From Dendrocalamus latiflorus (lineage: Eukaryota; Streptophyta; Magnoliopsida; Poales; Poaceae), in NCBI GenBank assembly GCA_017311315.1, contig CM029669.1:18635102-18699101 (forward strand): DNA of 64,000 bases. Reading direction: 5' to 3'. Shown here in pieces: positions 1-9,289 of the stretch. The translations under genes were made by a program, and so were the position numbers. Each line of letters begins with the position of its first letter. Positions within the stretch are counted from its first letter, which is position 1. The notes beneath the pieces are model-generated. The model was not told the origin of the DNA, did not search any database, and saw only the letters and a program-made list of their open reading frames with translations.

Positions 1-575
1 CAAGGCTAGGCTCGACCAGCCACACACACACCATGTGCAGTCGATGCTAGGCCCAACTAGCCACAATCTAGCAAGCTTTCGTAGCGCTCGGGAGGACGGC
101 GACGGGAAGGCGAGAGGATTTGAATGGTTAGAATTTAGTTTATATATCCCAATGCCTAAGTACTGTTGACGGGCAGTTCATCGATGTTTAAAAATACAAC
201 CTAACTTATCATAGAAAATTTCAAATCTGAAATAAGATTAGTAATGAGCAATCAGCAACATAAATATGATCACATACAGTAATTCAGATAAAAAAAATCA
301 AAATTCCAATGGAAAAAGAGAGACACCGATTGATAATTAAGACGTCGCATGCAGAACATTTTCTCCGACAAAGTTTGCCTTTTTATCCATCATATATTCA
401 ATGTTCATCATTACACATGAGATCGGCCGTTAAATCGATCGAACCGAACCATGCATTAATCTTCTCACGCCAAAGCTACGTACAGAACATGGCTATACGG
501 CCTACAGGCTGGCACGTACAAGCTCCCGTGACGTTCGTTTAGTATGACACACGCAAAGACGATTACGCCACCGCC
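1..575. other. 3' flank of the BKI1-like gene, no gene seen
   Basis: This stretch lies downstream of the minus-strand BKI1-like gene. It starts with a CA-rich patch near 23-33 and becomes AT-rich around 180-310. I see no convincing open frame, RNA gene or terminal inverted repeat. It probably holds the 3' untranslated region and polyadenylation site of that gene. Confidence 0.5.
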
Positions 576-1343
576 TCAACATTTGTCGCCGCCGGCCTGC
601 TTGGCCACGGCGTTGGAGTTCTTGCAGTGCGCGATGGCGGCCTGGATGGCGCTCTGCAGCTCCTCCATCGTGCTCTCCTCCGACGACGTCGACACCTTCG
701 TCGTCACCGATCCCACCACCGAGAGGTGCCCGCTGTTCGCCGGCGACCCCCGCAGCGACGCGGGCGCCGAGGACAGCCTCCCCCTGTCTCGCTTGGACGG
801 GCCGTTCCAGCCGCGGCCGGAGGTGAACGAGTGTGGCCTCCGCCGCAGCTCCCGCCTCTCCCTCTTACTGCCGCCGGATGAGAAGGACGTGAAGAGCTGC
901 TCCACCATGGACATGTACTTCTTCACCAGCTGCCCTATGTCTAGTCCTTCTCGCTTGCTGTTCCCCTTAGCTTGCCGCTTCTTGCTCTCTGCCCCGCCTA
1001 TCGTTCTGCCGCTCTCGCTTCTTCTCCACGTGCCGACGCCGGAGAAGAGAAGCGAGAGCCTCTGCCTGGCCTTATTGCTGCTGATGCTGTTGCTCGTGCT
1101 TTGGTGGTGGAGCGCGCCGTGGTTCGTTGCTGTTGTTGAGTAGTTGCTGTGGCTGAGGTCGCTGCCGACGCGGCCGACGGGGCGGGACATGTCGGTGCAC
1201 GAGCCGGCCAAGGTGGCCGGCCGTGGAGGACGACGTACGGTGTCGTCGTCGTCGGTGGTGGGGAAGGGGAAGCTGGGAGAAGATGCTGAAGGAGAAGTGA
1301 TGGGAGGAGGTAGAGGGCTGGTGGTGGTGGGGGATGGATCCAT
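576..1343 (-). CDS. BKI1: BKI1-like / membrane-associated kinase regulator (MAKR) protein
   Basis: This is a single-exon frame of 255 residues. In the known family, BKI1 sits at the plasma membrane and binds the kinase domain of the brassinosteroid receptor BRI1, keeping it from BAK1 until the hormone releases it. Three family marks are visible. A basic stretch with a lysine-tyrosine pair (residues 121-143, KKRQAKGNSK and LVKKYMSMVEQL) fits the membrane-anchoring region. The motif SAPASLRGSPANSGHL (191-207) matches the conserved block of Arabidopsis BKI1 as I recall it. The C-terminal helix STMEELQSAIQAAIAHCKNS (224-243) is the BRI1-docking segment. Residues 1-90 are proline/serine-rich and low in complexity. 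The start at 1343 is the first ATG in the frame. The long plus-strand frame over the same bases is a GC-rich shadow. No break is seen, so it looks functional. Other MAKR members share the tail, so the exact paralogue is uncertain. Confidence 0.85.
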   Translation of the reverse strand: MDPSPTTTSPLPPPITSPSASSPSFPFPTTDDDDTVRRPPRPATLAGSCTDMSRPVGRVGSDLSHSNYSTTATNHGALHHQSTSNSISSNKARQRLSLLFSGVGTWRRSESGRTIGGAESKKRQAKGNSKREGLDIGQLVKKYMSMVEQLFTSFSSGGSKRERRELRRRPHSFTSGRGWNGPSKRDRGRLSSAPASLRGSPANSGHLSVVGSVTTKVSTSSEESTMEELQSAIQAAIAHCKNSNAVAKQAGGDKC

Positions 1344-1907
1344 CGAGCTGTGTAATTATTGGCCTGGATGCAGATGGTGGTGGTGGATTTGATTACGTCC
1401 TGCGTTAATTGGTGGAGTGATCTAGGCTATCTGAATTAGATCATGAAAATATTACCTAAGTTAGACTGAATTTAACCGGACTGTACACTAGATATTTTTT
1501 GACACCTCAGACTGAAGCTTACCCTATCCATGGTGTGGCTCTGCCCTGGTGGTGGTGGCCGTGGCTTTGAGATGTAGGGTTTGTGTGAATGCACATGTGT
1601 GCGTGCAGCGGGTGCATGGCCAACTACAGCCTACAAGATTGGCTTGTCATGGTAGTCACGGCATCTATAGATCGATCGGAAAGCTAGGCAAATAATTAAG
1701 GGATTGCACAGGAGAAAGGTCGAGTTCAATTTGTTCAGTGTTTCTGAGACTCGGCGAGCTCATGAAGAGTAGAAGTAGACGAGTTTGTTACTATTCGACG
1801 TGTTTAGAGTTCGTGTTACCAAGTGAGAAAAAACCATTGACGTGGACTGTAACGCCTTTATTTCTGGAGACGCTGGTAATCCTCGCAATTGTTTAGGACT
1901 GTTTAGT
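1344..1907. other. Upstream (promoter-side) region of the BKI1-like gene
   Basis: These bases lie 5' of the minus-strand BKI1-like gene and are cut off at the left end of the CACTA element, so the insertion sits about 570 bp upstream of the start codon. I see no clear TATA box at the expected distance and no open frame worth calling. Part of the cis-regulatory region may have been pushed 7.4 kb away by the insertion; that is inference. Confidence 0.4.
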
Positions 1908-1942
1908 TACCACTACTACAGAGAGGCTAATAGTAGACGTCA

Positions 1943-2178
1943 AATCACAGACGATTTTGTGAAACCGTCTGTAATGTACACTATTACAGACGGTTTTAAT
2001 TAGAAGGCCGTCTATGGTATTTGTGGCGGGAAAAAGGAGTATCACAGACGGTTTTTATTAAAAACCGTCTGTAATAATCTGGGATTATCACAGACGGTTT
2101 TTTATTAAAAACCATCTGTGTTGTGTCGACTATCACAGACGGTTGTTGTTAAGAACCGTCACCGTCTGTGATGTCCCT
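1943..2178. repeat. Left subterminal palindromic repeats of CACTA-1
   Basis: Several near-perfect palindromes of the form TCACAGACGGTTTTT, short loop, AAAAACCGTCTGTGA lie one after another. In CACTA elements subterminal repeats bind the element's own DNA-binding protein. Here each unit is itself an inverted repeat and could fold into a hairpin of about 15 bp per arm. Confidence 0.9.
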
Positions 2179-2292
2179 TTGTCTGTCATATTCTATATCA
2201 GAGGTTAATATATAACTACACATTGCTTCTAATAACTTAACTACAGAACTACTGAGACAAGAGATCACAAATTAAAGGCAAATTTATTAATT

Positions 2293-2844
2293 TCAATTAG
2301 AGGCAAATTTATTACAAAAGTCGCACAGGTAAAGAGTTTCCCAGATTGTAATCTTTTGGGCTTCGTACGCTTCTTCTTCGACTTGGGGAATTGGAGGATC
2401 AGCCGCTAAATTCTCGAACGCCGTTAAGATTGCCCTTGTCCTCAGCACTTCCTCCTCCAGCCTGGGCAAATGATCAACAGCATCCATAATGTCGTAGAGG
2501 ATAGCATGAAAAGATTCCTCAGAATCTGCCGTATTTGCTTGATCGGCAAGGCTATCCATCAGTCTCTCCAATGCGTGCAGAGCTTCTTCCGCTTTGCGCA
2601 CATTGTGGAGAAGAACCAGGGTGAGTGCTGTTTCCCTTTCTTGAGCGGCAGCGAGACGCCTCCGTCGACGGCGGAGGATCAGGTCAAGCTGACAGATGCA
2701 AGAAAGTCGGGGAAGGAGAGTAGGGCGAGTGCGGAGAAGCTGCTCCAGATGCAAATTGCAGGCCGCCTGTGTAAGGTTCCGGCCGAACAATTCATTATGA
2801 ACAGATGAGAGGAAGGAGATGATCACAAGAACAGTAGAAGCCAT
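2293..2844 (-). CDS. Antisense ORF inside CACTA-1, helical protein of unknown function
   Basis: The frame runs against the transposase and gives 183 residues from the ATG at 2844; an in-frame ATG 24 codons earlier (2916) is possible but falls in sequence bordering the repeats. I do not recognise the protein. Its first 20 residues are hydrophobic (MASTVLVIISFLSSVHNELF), a run of six arginines sits at 58-63, and residues 65-148 are rich in Ala, Leu and Glu and look alpha-helical, possibly coiled coil. The C-terminal 30 residues are acidic with two cysteines (LCDFC). It lies between two blocks of subterminal repeats (1943-2178 and 2914-3142), and the second block would be its upstream region, facing the transposase gene. 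It may be an accessory gene of the element, a captured host fragment, or chance. An open frame this long with biased composition argues mildly for coding. Confidence 0.4.
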   Translation of the reverse strand: MASTVLVIISFLSSVHNELFGRNLTQAACNLHLEQLLRTRPTLLPRLSCICQLDLILRRRRRRLAAAQERETALTLVLLHNVRKAEEALHALERLMDSLADQANTADSEESFHAILYDIMDAVDHLPRLEEEVLRTRAILTAFENLAADPPIPQVEEEAYEAQKITIWETLYLCDFCNKFASN

Positions 2845-2913
2845 GTTGTATTGTATATTGTATTGTACGTACGTAGAAGAGACCTGGATTAGGCGCACAT
2901 ATTTAACCTTTAG

Positions 2914-3142
2914 CACAGACGGTTCGTATACCCAAACATTAATGATATAGCGCTTCGTATAACGATCGAGAGACGTTAATTAGACGATCGAAACACGCGC
3001 GAAGCGCTCTGGTATGAAGCTTATGACAGACGGTTTTTTCTAAAAAACCGTCTGTGATAATATTTATCACAGACGGTTTTTTATTAAAAACCGTCTATGA
3101 TAATTCACAGACGGTTTTAGTTAAAAACCGTCTATGATAATG
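2914..3142. repeat. Second block of subterminal-type repeats, between two divergent ORFs
   Basis: Copies of the CACAGACGGTTTT / AAAACCGTCTGTG palindrome recur about 1 kb inside the left end (clearest at 3024-3142). The block lies between the antisense ORF (start 2844) and the transposase coding region (from 3542), where a shared two-way promoter would be expected. Having such repeats this far in, on the gene boundary, is unusual. Confidence 0.85.
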
Positions 3143-3541
3143 ACTAAGGCATTTATTGCGCTGCTCAGACCGCATCTGTCTTCATTTATTGCGCTAGGCG
3201 ATTTCAGGCCAGTTAATTTGGTGGGAAGAGGCAGAGATTGAGCTTTGAATTAAGATTCAGACTTTCCTGGTTGCTGTAGATATGGTTAGTAATGAAATTT
3301 ATTTATTTTTAATTGCATTACAATTTAGGTCTAAGTACTATAATCCATGAGTGGTTATTGAAGATGGTTAATTTGCAAAATTGTTGGTTATATAATAGCT
3401 GTTGTGTTTGTAATATGAATTGAGTTAGCAAATTAAGTCTCAATATAATAAATGTGGCCGGTATATATGTAGTTATAATTAGTTAATCTAGATTTTAATA
3501 CTAAGTTGTTATATATGTACGTAACGTAGGACCAAAGTTGG

Positions 3542-6500
3542 ATGTATGCCGCGAGCCGTGTGAGTGAAGAGTACATTAATGGCGTTTCTGCTTTTATAAG
3601 AGCCGCCGAGGAGGATATGTTGAATAAGGGGGTGGAATATATGTGCTGTCCATGCACTGACTGCGAGAATTTGAAGATGTTTAAGAACCGAGGGCAAATT
3701 GAAGCGCACTTGATTCGGAGGGGTTTCAAAAAGGCTTATACGTGTTGGACCAGTCATGGCGAAGTGAATGATCATATGCCGCCGGATGACATCGCCGGTG
3801 AGGTGAATGATATGCCTCCCGGATGACATCGCCGGTGAAGTGAATGACATGCCGCCGGCTGATGTCGATTGTGGCTCGGATTCGGATAGGTTGCACGATG
3901 ATAATCTGGATCAGATGCTTCGCGATGTAGAAGAGAACTATGATGAGAGAGAGTATGTTAAATTCCGTGGCTTGATGGAGGACTCAGAGAAACCTTTGTA
4001 CACGGGCTGCAAGTACACGAGGTTGTCGGCCGTGCTTGAACTTTGAAATTGAAGGCAAGCAACGGTTGGTCCGACAAGAGTTTCACGGCGCTGCTAGGTC
4101 TTTTAGCGGACATGCTTCCGGAGGGAAATGAGTTGCCTAAAACCACGTATAAAGCCAAGAAGGTTCTTTGTCCATTGGGAATGGAAGCAGAAAGAATACA
4201 TGCATGCCCGAACGACTGTATCCTCTACCGTAAAGAGTATGCAAACATGCATGTATGTCCGGTGTGCAACGCATCCCGATACAAACGTAACAATCAATCA
4301 GATGATGGCGAGGGAACAGAGGCGAAGAAAGGACCTCCTGCTAAGGTGGCATGGTATTTTCCTATAATTCCCCGTTTGAAAAGGTTTTTTGCAAATCCAA
4401 AGGAGGCAAAACTGCTGCGTTGACACTCGGAGGAGCGCAAGAAGGATGGATGATAAGACACCTTGCTGATTCCGCGCAGTGGAGAAACATCGATAGGAGG
4501 TTTGCAGAGTTCGGTGCAGAACCAAGGAATATAAGGTTTGGACTGAGTACAGATGGAATGAATCCTTTCAGTAGCATGAGCAGCCGACATAGCACATGGC
4601 CCGTGACTCTCTGCATCTATAACCTTCCTCCTTGGTTGTGTATGAAGCGAAAGTACATTTTGCTGTCGATACTTATCCAAGGGCCAAAACAACCTGGGAA
4701 TGATATCGCTATGTTCCTAGCACCGTTGGTGGAAGATCTAAAAGTACTGTGGAACGAAGGGGTACAGGTATGGGATGCATACAAACGAGAGAACTTCACT
4801 CTGCGCTCCTTATTGTTCTACACCATAAATGATTATCCTGCCCTTGGTAACCTATCGGGCCATAGTACAAAAGGTGCCAAAGCTTGTACTCACTGTTTAG
4901 ATGGTACCGAGAGTGTGTGGCTGAGACACTCACGCAAAACCGTCTACATGCGTCACCGCCAGTTCCTTCGGAGGGCTCACCCATACTGCAAGATGAAGAA
5001 ACAATTTGACGGAGAGAAGGAAGACGATTCAGCTCCAAGGCATTTAAGGGGACACGAGGTTTATGATATGGTTAAGGATTTAGATGTTGTCCTCGGAAAG
5101 GGACGTAAATTGAGGGCTCATGAGAAGAACACCTGGAAGAAGAGATCAATATTTTGGGACTTACCTTATTGGGAGTACCTAGATGTTCGGCACTGCATCG
5201 ACGTCATGCACGTAGAAAAGAATGTGTGCGACAGCTTGATTGGTCTCTTACTGAACATCCGTGATAAAACAAAGGACGGTGTCAACGCACGGCTTGACTT
5301 GGCTGACATGGACATCAGGCCGGAGTTAGCATCGACAAGCACTGATAATGGACGAACGTACCTTCCCCCTGCGTGTTACACTCTGTCCAAGGCTGAGAAA
5401 ACAGAACTGTGCCAGTGCTTGCATGGTGTCAAAGTTCCGTCTGGTTACTCCGGCAACGTGAAGAAACTTATTTCAATGCAAGATTTGAAGTTAAATGGCA
5501 TGAAGTCTCATGATTGTCATGTGCTGATGACACAGATGCTCCCTATTGCAATTAAAAATATTTTGCCGATCAAAGTCCGAGAGACAATCATGAGGCTATG
5601 TTATTTCTTTAACACAATTGCTCAGAAGGTCATCGATCCCGAAGGACTAGATGCTCTGCAGGACGAGGTGGTGATGACTCTATGTCACCTTGAAATGTAT
5701 TTCCCTCCTTCGTTTTTCGATATCATGGTCCATCTCATTGTTCACGTTGTGTGGGAGATAAAAATGTGCGGGCCCGTATTCCTACGTAGCATGTACCCAT
5801 TTGAGAGGTTCATGGGAATTCTCAAGTCCTACGTATGGAATCGTTCTCGGCCGGAGGGCAGCATCGTCGAAGGTTATGCAAGCGAAGAGGTCATTGAGTT
5901 TTGTGTCGATTATATGGCTCAGATTCAACCGATAGGTGTCCCTCAATCTCATCATGAGGGGAGGCTGAAGGGTCTCGGAACTATCGGAAGGAAAGCAATC
6001 ACTCCAGATATGGACACGTATACTCAAGTCCATTTCACGGTGTTGCAACACATGACTGAAGTGGCGCCTTATGTGGACCAGCACAAGGGTGTGCTTCGGC
6101 AACAGAATTCGGAGCGGCCGGATGTTTGGATCATGAAGCAACACAACCGTCGGTTCAACCAATGGTTGAAGGAGCAAATTGCTAGGAGCTCGCTGAGTGA
6201 GACGCTGACATGGTTGGCAAAAGGGCCGACATTTACAGTTGTGACATGGCAAGGATATGACATAAATGGGTACACATTCTATACGCAGTCTCAGGATGTC
6301 AAGAGCACTAACCAGAACAGCGGTGTCCGCATAGATGCATTCAGTACCGATGGGTCGAGAAACTCGTACTATGTCTTCATAGAAGAGATTTGGGAGCTCG
6401 ACTATGTGGTTTTCAAGATCCCCTTATTTCGCTGCCGTTGGGTGCATCTCCCACAGGTGAAGGTTGATAAGTACGGTGTCACGACCGTGGACCTCCAACG

Positions 6501-6783
6501 TGTCGGGTACAAAGACGAACCATTCGTACTCGCCAATCAAATTGTTCAAGTTTTCTATGTAACCGACCCGGCAAATAAGAAACGCCATGTAGTTCTTCAT
6601 GGAAAAAGGAGAATTGTCGGAGTGGAGAATGTAGTGGACGAGGAGGAATACAATCAATTTGACGAGTTACCTCCTTTTGGAAATGGCATAAGGGTCGACG
6701 ATGAACAACGTGACGAAACTAGTTACGTACGCATTGATCATGATGAAGGGCTAATTTTTAAAGGAAATAAGCAAGTACAATAA
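3542..6783 (+). pseudogene. CACTA transposase (TnpD / tnp2 type), broken
   Basis: This encodes the element's transposase, in pieces. The N-terminal transposase-associated domain is at 3542-3770 (CPCTDCENLK is visible). The tnp2 core follows, with LSTDGMNPFSS near 4548 and HCIDVMHVEKNVCDSLIG near 5190. A DUF4218-like region is at about 5500-5920 (YPFERFMGILK) and a DUF4216-like region at about 6290-6680 (FKIPLFRCRW). The last 810 codons (4351-6783) are open. Upstream there are four lesions: an extra base in a duplicated 36-bp segment near 3820, a frame change near 4041-4046, a TGA at 4421-4423 where the family has Trp, and a one-base loss near 4447-4450. No splice sites seen would bypass them. 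The gene is therefore probably inactive, although the C-terminal domains are well kept. True exon 1 may begin further upstream. Confidence 0.88.
3776..3848 (+). repeat. Tandem duplication of 36/37 bp causing a frameshift
   Basis: Two adjacent copies, 3776-3811 (36 bp) and 3812-3848 (37 bp), start ATGCCGCCGGATGAC and ATGCCTCCCGGATGAC. A 36-bp copy would keep the frame; the second copy has one extra C and shifts it. A third partial copy starts at 3849. Confidence 0.85.
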
Positions 6784-7075
6784 GAATGTATATGTGAAAA
6801 TGTGTGACAATTTTGAGATGTATATGTGAACATGTGTGACAATTTTGAGATGTATATGTGAAAATGTGTGATGTAGTCAATTTTGAGATGTATATGTGAA
6901 AATGTGTGACAAAATGTGTATATGTGAAAATGTATATGAGTATTGGCATTTATGTATATGTGATGTATATGTGTGATGTACATGTGATGGTTGATATGAA
7001 TGCAGCTGGTTGGTGGTGTATATGAATGCAGCTGTTTGGTGGTGGATATGAATGCAGCTGGTTGGTGGTAGTATA
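6784..7075 (+). repeat. Short tandem repeats 3' of the transposase
   Basis: The unit TGTATATGTGAAAATGTGTG, followed by ACAATTTTGAGA, recurs with variation from just after the transposase stop to about 6970. It is followed by three copies of a unit containing GAATGCAGCTGGTTGGTGGT (about 7000-7070). No gene is seen here; it is spacer between the transposase and the protease gene. Confidence 0.75.
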
Positions 7076-7078
7076 ACT

Positions 7079-7115
7079 ATCACAGACGGTTATAAACTTA
7101 GAACCGTCTGTGATA
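7079..7115. repeat. Single internal subterminal-type palindrome at the head of the protease gene
   Basis: One copy, TATCACAGACGGTTATAAAC then TTAGAACCGTCTGTGATAA, stands alone in mid-element. A TATATATA box follows at about 7122-7130, and transcribed-looking sequence follows that. The placement suggests the repeat doubles as an upstream element of the second transcription unit; that is inference. Confidence 0.7.
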
Positions 7116-7439
7116 ACCTCCCTATATATACCCTCTGGCTAGGGTTTTCCCTGTGCGCTGCGCAGTTATTCGATCTAGATCTGATTAAATCCCGAGCCCG
7201 TCATCGCCTCCGCCTCCCCGAACCCTCGTCGGCCGCCTCCCCGAGCCCCTCGCCGGCCGCCTCCGTCGAGCCCGTCGCCGGCCGCCTCCCCGGAGCCTGT
7301 CGCCGGCCGCCTCCCCCGAGCCCCTCGTCGAGCCCGTCGCCGGCCACCTCCCCTTGATTACCGTCTGCATTGTGAGCACTTTCTGTGATGGACTAGGGTT
7401 TTGAGTATTGTGAGCAGTTTCTGTGATGGACTATGGCTT

Positions 7440-7750
7440 TGAGCATTGTGAGCATTGTTTACTGTAGTAGCTTAATTAGTTTGCTATTTGGTACATATTA
7501 CATTGGTATATTGTTTACTGCAGTAGCTTAATTAGTTTGCTATTTGGTACATTGTTTACTGCAATAGCTTAATTAGTTTGCTATTTGGTACATACTATAT
7601 TGGTACATTGTTTACTGCAGTAGTTTAATTAGTTTGCTATTTGGTACATATTACATTGGTACATTAATTGTTTACTGCAGTAGCTTAATTAGTTTGCTAT
7701 TTGGTACATACTACATTGGTACATTGTTTACTGCAGTTGCTTAGTTTACA
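7440..7750 (+). repeat. Imperfect tandem repeats in the leader of the protease gene
   Basis: A unit of roughly 55-60 bp containing TTTACTGCAGTAGCTTAATT followed by AGTTTGCTATTTGGTACAT is repeated about five times. It probably lies in an intron or untranslated leader of the Ulp1-like gene. Confidence 0.75.
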
Positions 7751-7972
7751 TTAGTACATATTACATTGCTTGTTGTGTTAGTATATAGTATTATAGTATA
7801 TAGTATAGGCACATAACCCCTCTCTCTGTCCACATCACCCCCTTCCCTCTACTCCTCTCCTCTCTTCCTAACATTTAGCATCATGTTTCACTTTTCTTGC
7901 TTCCTCATCTCCGTTAATGTCATACCGATAAATGACATATCTAATTTTTTGCTTTCGTGTGTATATATATAG

Positions 7973-8794
7973 ACATATGCTGATTAAAGCTAGATTATCC
8001 AACTCATCAGCTGGTTTCTTGGACCCACACTTGGTCGCCAAGGAAACCATCGACCAGGATACACCCCTCGTCCAGAGGTACATTGCATCAGGACTGCTGA
8101 GTTGCTGCAATAAGGAATATGTACTTATGCCCTTCCATCAGAACTTTCATTGGATTTTAATAGTAATTGTACCAAAATGGAACAAGGTATATTACCTTGA
8201 TTCCCTAAGTAAGAATAAAATGGACTTCACAGTTGTCAGCCAAGTAATCGATATGTAAGCACATATTGCCCATACATATCTACATTGTACTCTTTGTTTC
8301 CTTCCGAATGATTAAGGTTAACTTTTTCGAATTACGTAGGGCGTTCGCGACGTACATTGAAATGGGAGGTGACTCGAAGCGCGGGGCCAAAGGCCTGCTG
8401 ACACATGTTCAAGATTTTAAGGTATTCGCTATTTCACATTAATTAATCCTATGCAACAGTTGGTACTAATGCCTCTTGAACTAACACATTCCATTTTTTG
8501 CAGTGCCACCAGCAGCAGCCGGGCAACACATGTGGATACTATGTTTGCCAACATATGGAACTACTCCTCGATTCCTCGAGGCTCACCAATCCCAAGGTTT
8601 GTCACTCTTCCCATAATTACTTCATACTTATCACGTTACATATATACGCACATTGATATTCCTATCGACAGACTGCGTCCATCCCGTCAACTGCATTGAA
8701 ACAGTCTGATCTTGGAGGGATTCAAGGAGAGTTGGCGTACTTTTTGCTGACTCAAGTCATAAAGTCAGGAGGACGATTCCACTTCGCACCATGA
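7973..8794 (+). CDS. Ulp1-like cysteine protease (C48) domain, four exons, CACTA-borne
   Basis: Four exons can be read through with plant splice sites: 7973-8254 (donor GTAAGC), 8340-8421, 8504-8596 and 8672-8794, ending at TGA 8792-8794. Together they give the C48 protease fold that removes SUMO in Ulp1/ESD4 enzymes. The catalytic histidine is in NFHWILIVIV, the aspartate in VYYLDSL, and the glutamine and cysteine in the stretch ending PGNTCGYYVC. All four key residues are intact. Upstream exons must exist, because this is only the C-terminal domain; a leader starts near 7115 after a TATA-like box, but I cannot define the start codon. Ulp1-like genes are known passengers of some plant CACTA and Mutator elements. 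A decayed homologue lies in CACTA-2 (19405-20047), so the gene is a standing part of this family. Target and activity are unknown. Confidence 0.8.
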
Positions 8795-9250
8795 TTTCTT
8801 ATTGGTCTTATCACTAAGTGCAAATGCAGTGTAGATCTTTTGTAACTGTGCATTTGTTAATGGATATTTCATTTCAATTCAATTAATCGATTTGCGAAAT
8901 GGATGCATGCTTTATGTTTGTGAAATGAAGTGCGATGTCAATTGGATGTTTTATGTCTGTGAAATGTATCTGAAAGGAAATGAGATGTGTGAATTGTATA
9001 TTTTTGTCTGTGATTATCTGCTTGTTTCAGAGGGCATGGCTAGCATTTCCTGAGGCTAGCCGATAACAGAAATGTATGTAGGGGTCGAAGGGAATATCAC
9101 AGACGGTTTTTACTCAAAAACCGTCTGTGATAGCTGATAATCACAAACGGTTCGAAAACCGTCTGTGATGACCTTCGATTATCACTGACCCATAAATACA
9201 GACGGTTCACAAAACCGTCTGTGATAACGTTTTCGAACCGTCTGTGATGA
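8795..9250. repeat. Right subterminal region of CACTA-1
   Basis: From 8795 to about 9090 the sequence is a gene tail without coding signal. From about 9093 to 9250 it holds three to four CACAGACGGTTTT palindromes, one with a TCACAAACGGTTCG variant, ending just before the right terminal repeat. The matching arrays at both ends support the element call. Confidence 0.88.
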
Positions 9251-9289
9251 CCTTTTCTGTAGTAGTGTACGGAGTACTGTACATGAGTA

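Larger units (their letters stand above)
1911..9267 (+). mobile_element. CACTA (En/Spm) DNA transposon, 7.36 kb, gene-bearing
   Basis: The left end reads CACTACTACAGAGAGG and the right end is the inverse of CACTACTACAGAAAAG, so the terminal inverted repeats match at 14 of 16 bases. The trinucleotide TAC stands directly outside both ends (1908-1910 and 9268-9270), the 3-bp target duplication expected of CACTA elements. Inside are subterminal palindromic repeats, an antisense ORF, a tnp2-type transposase with several breaks, and a spliced Ulp1-like protease gene. Good ends and a clean duplication suggest a fairly recent insertion. The damaged transposase means it would need help in trans to move. 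Confidence 0.93.

Noticed and set aside
544..1143. 199-codon plus-strand ORF over the BKI1-like gene
   Set aside because: It is the reverse of the real gene in GC-rich sequence; the minus frame has clear family motifs and this one has none.
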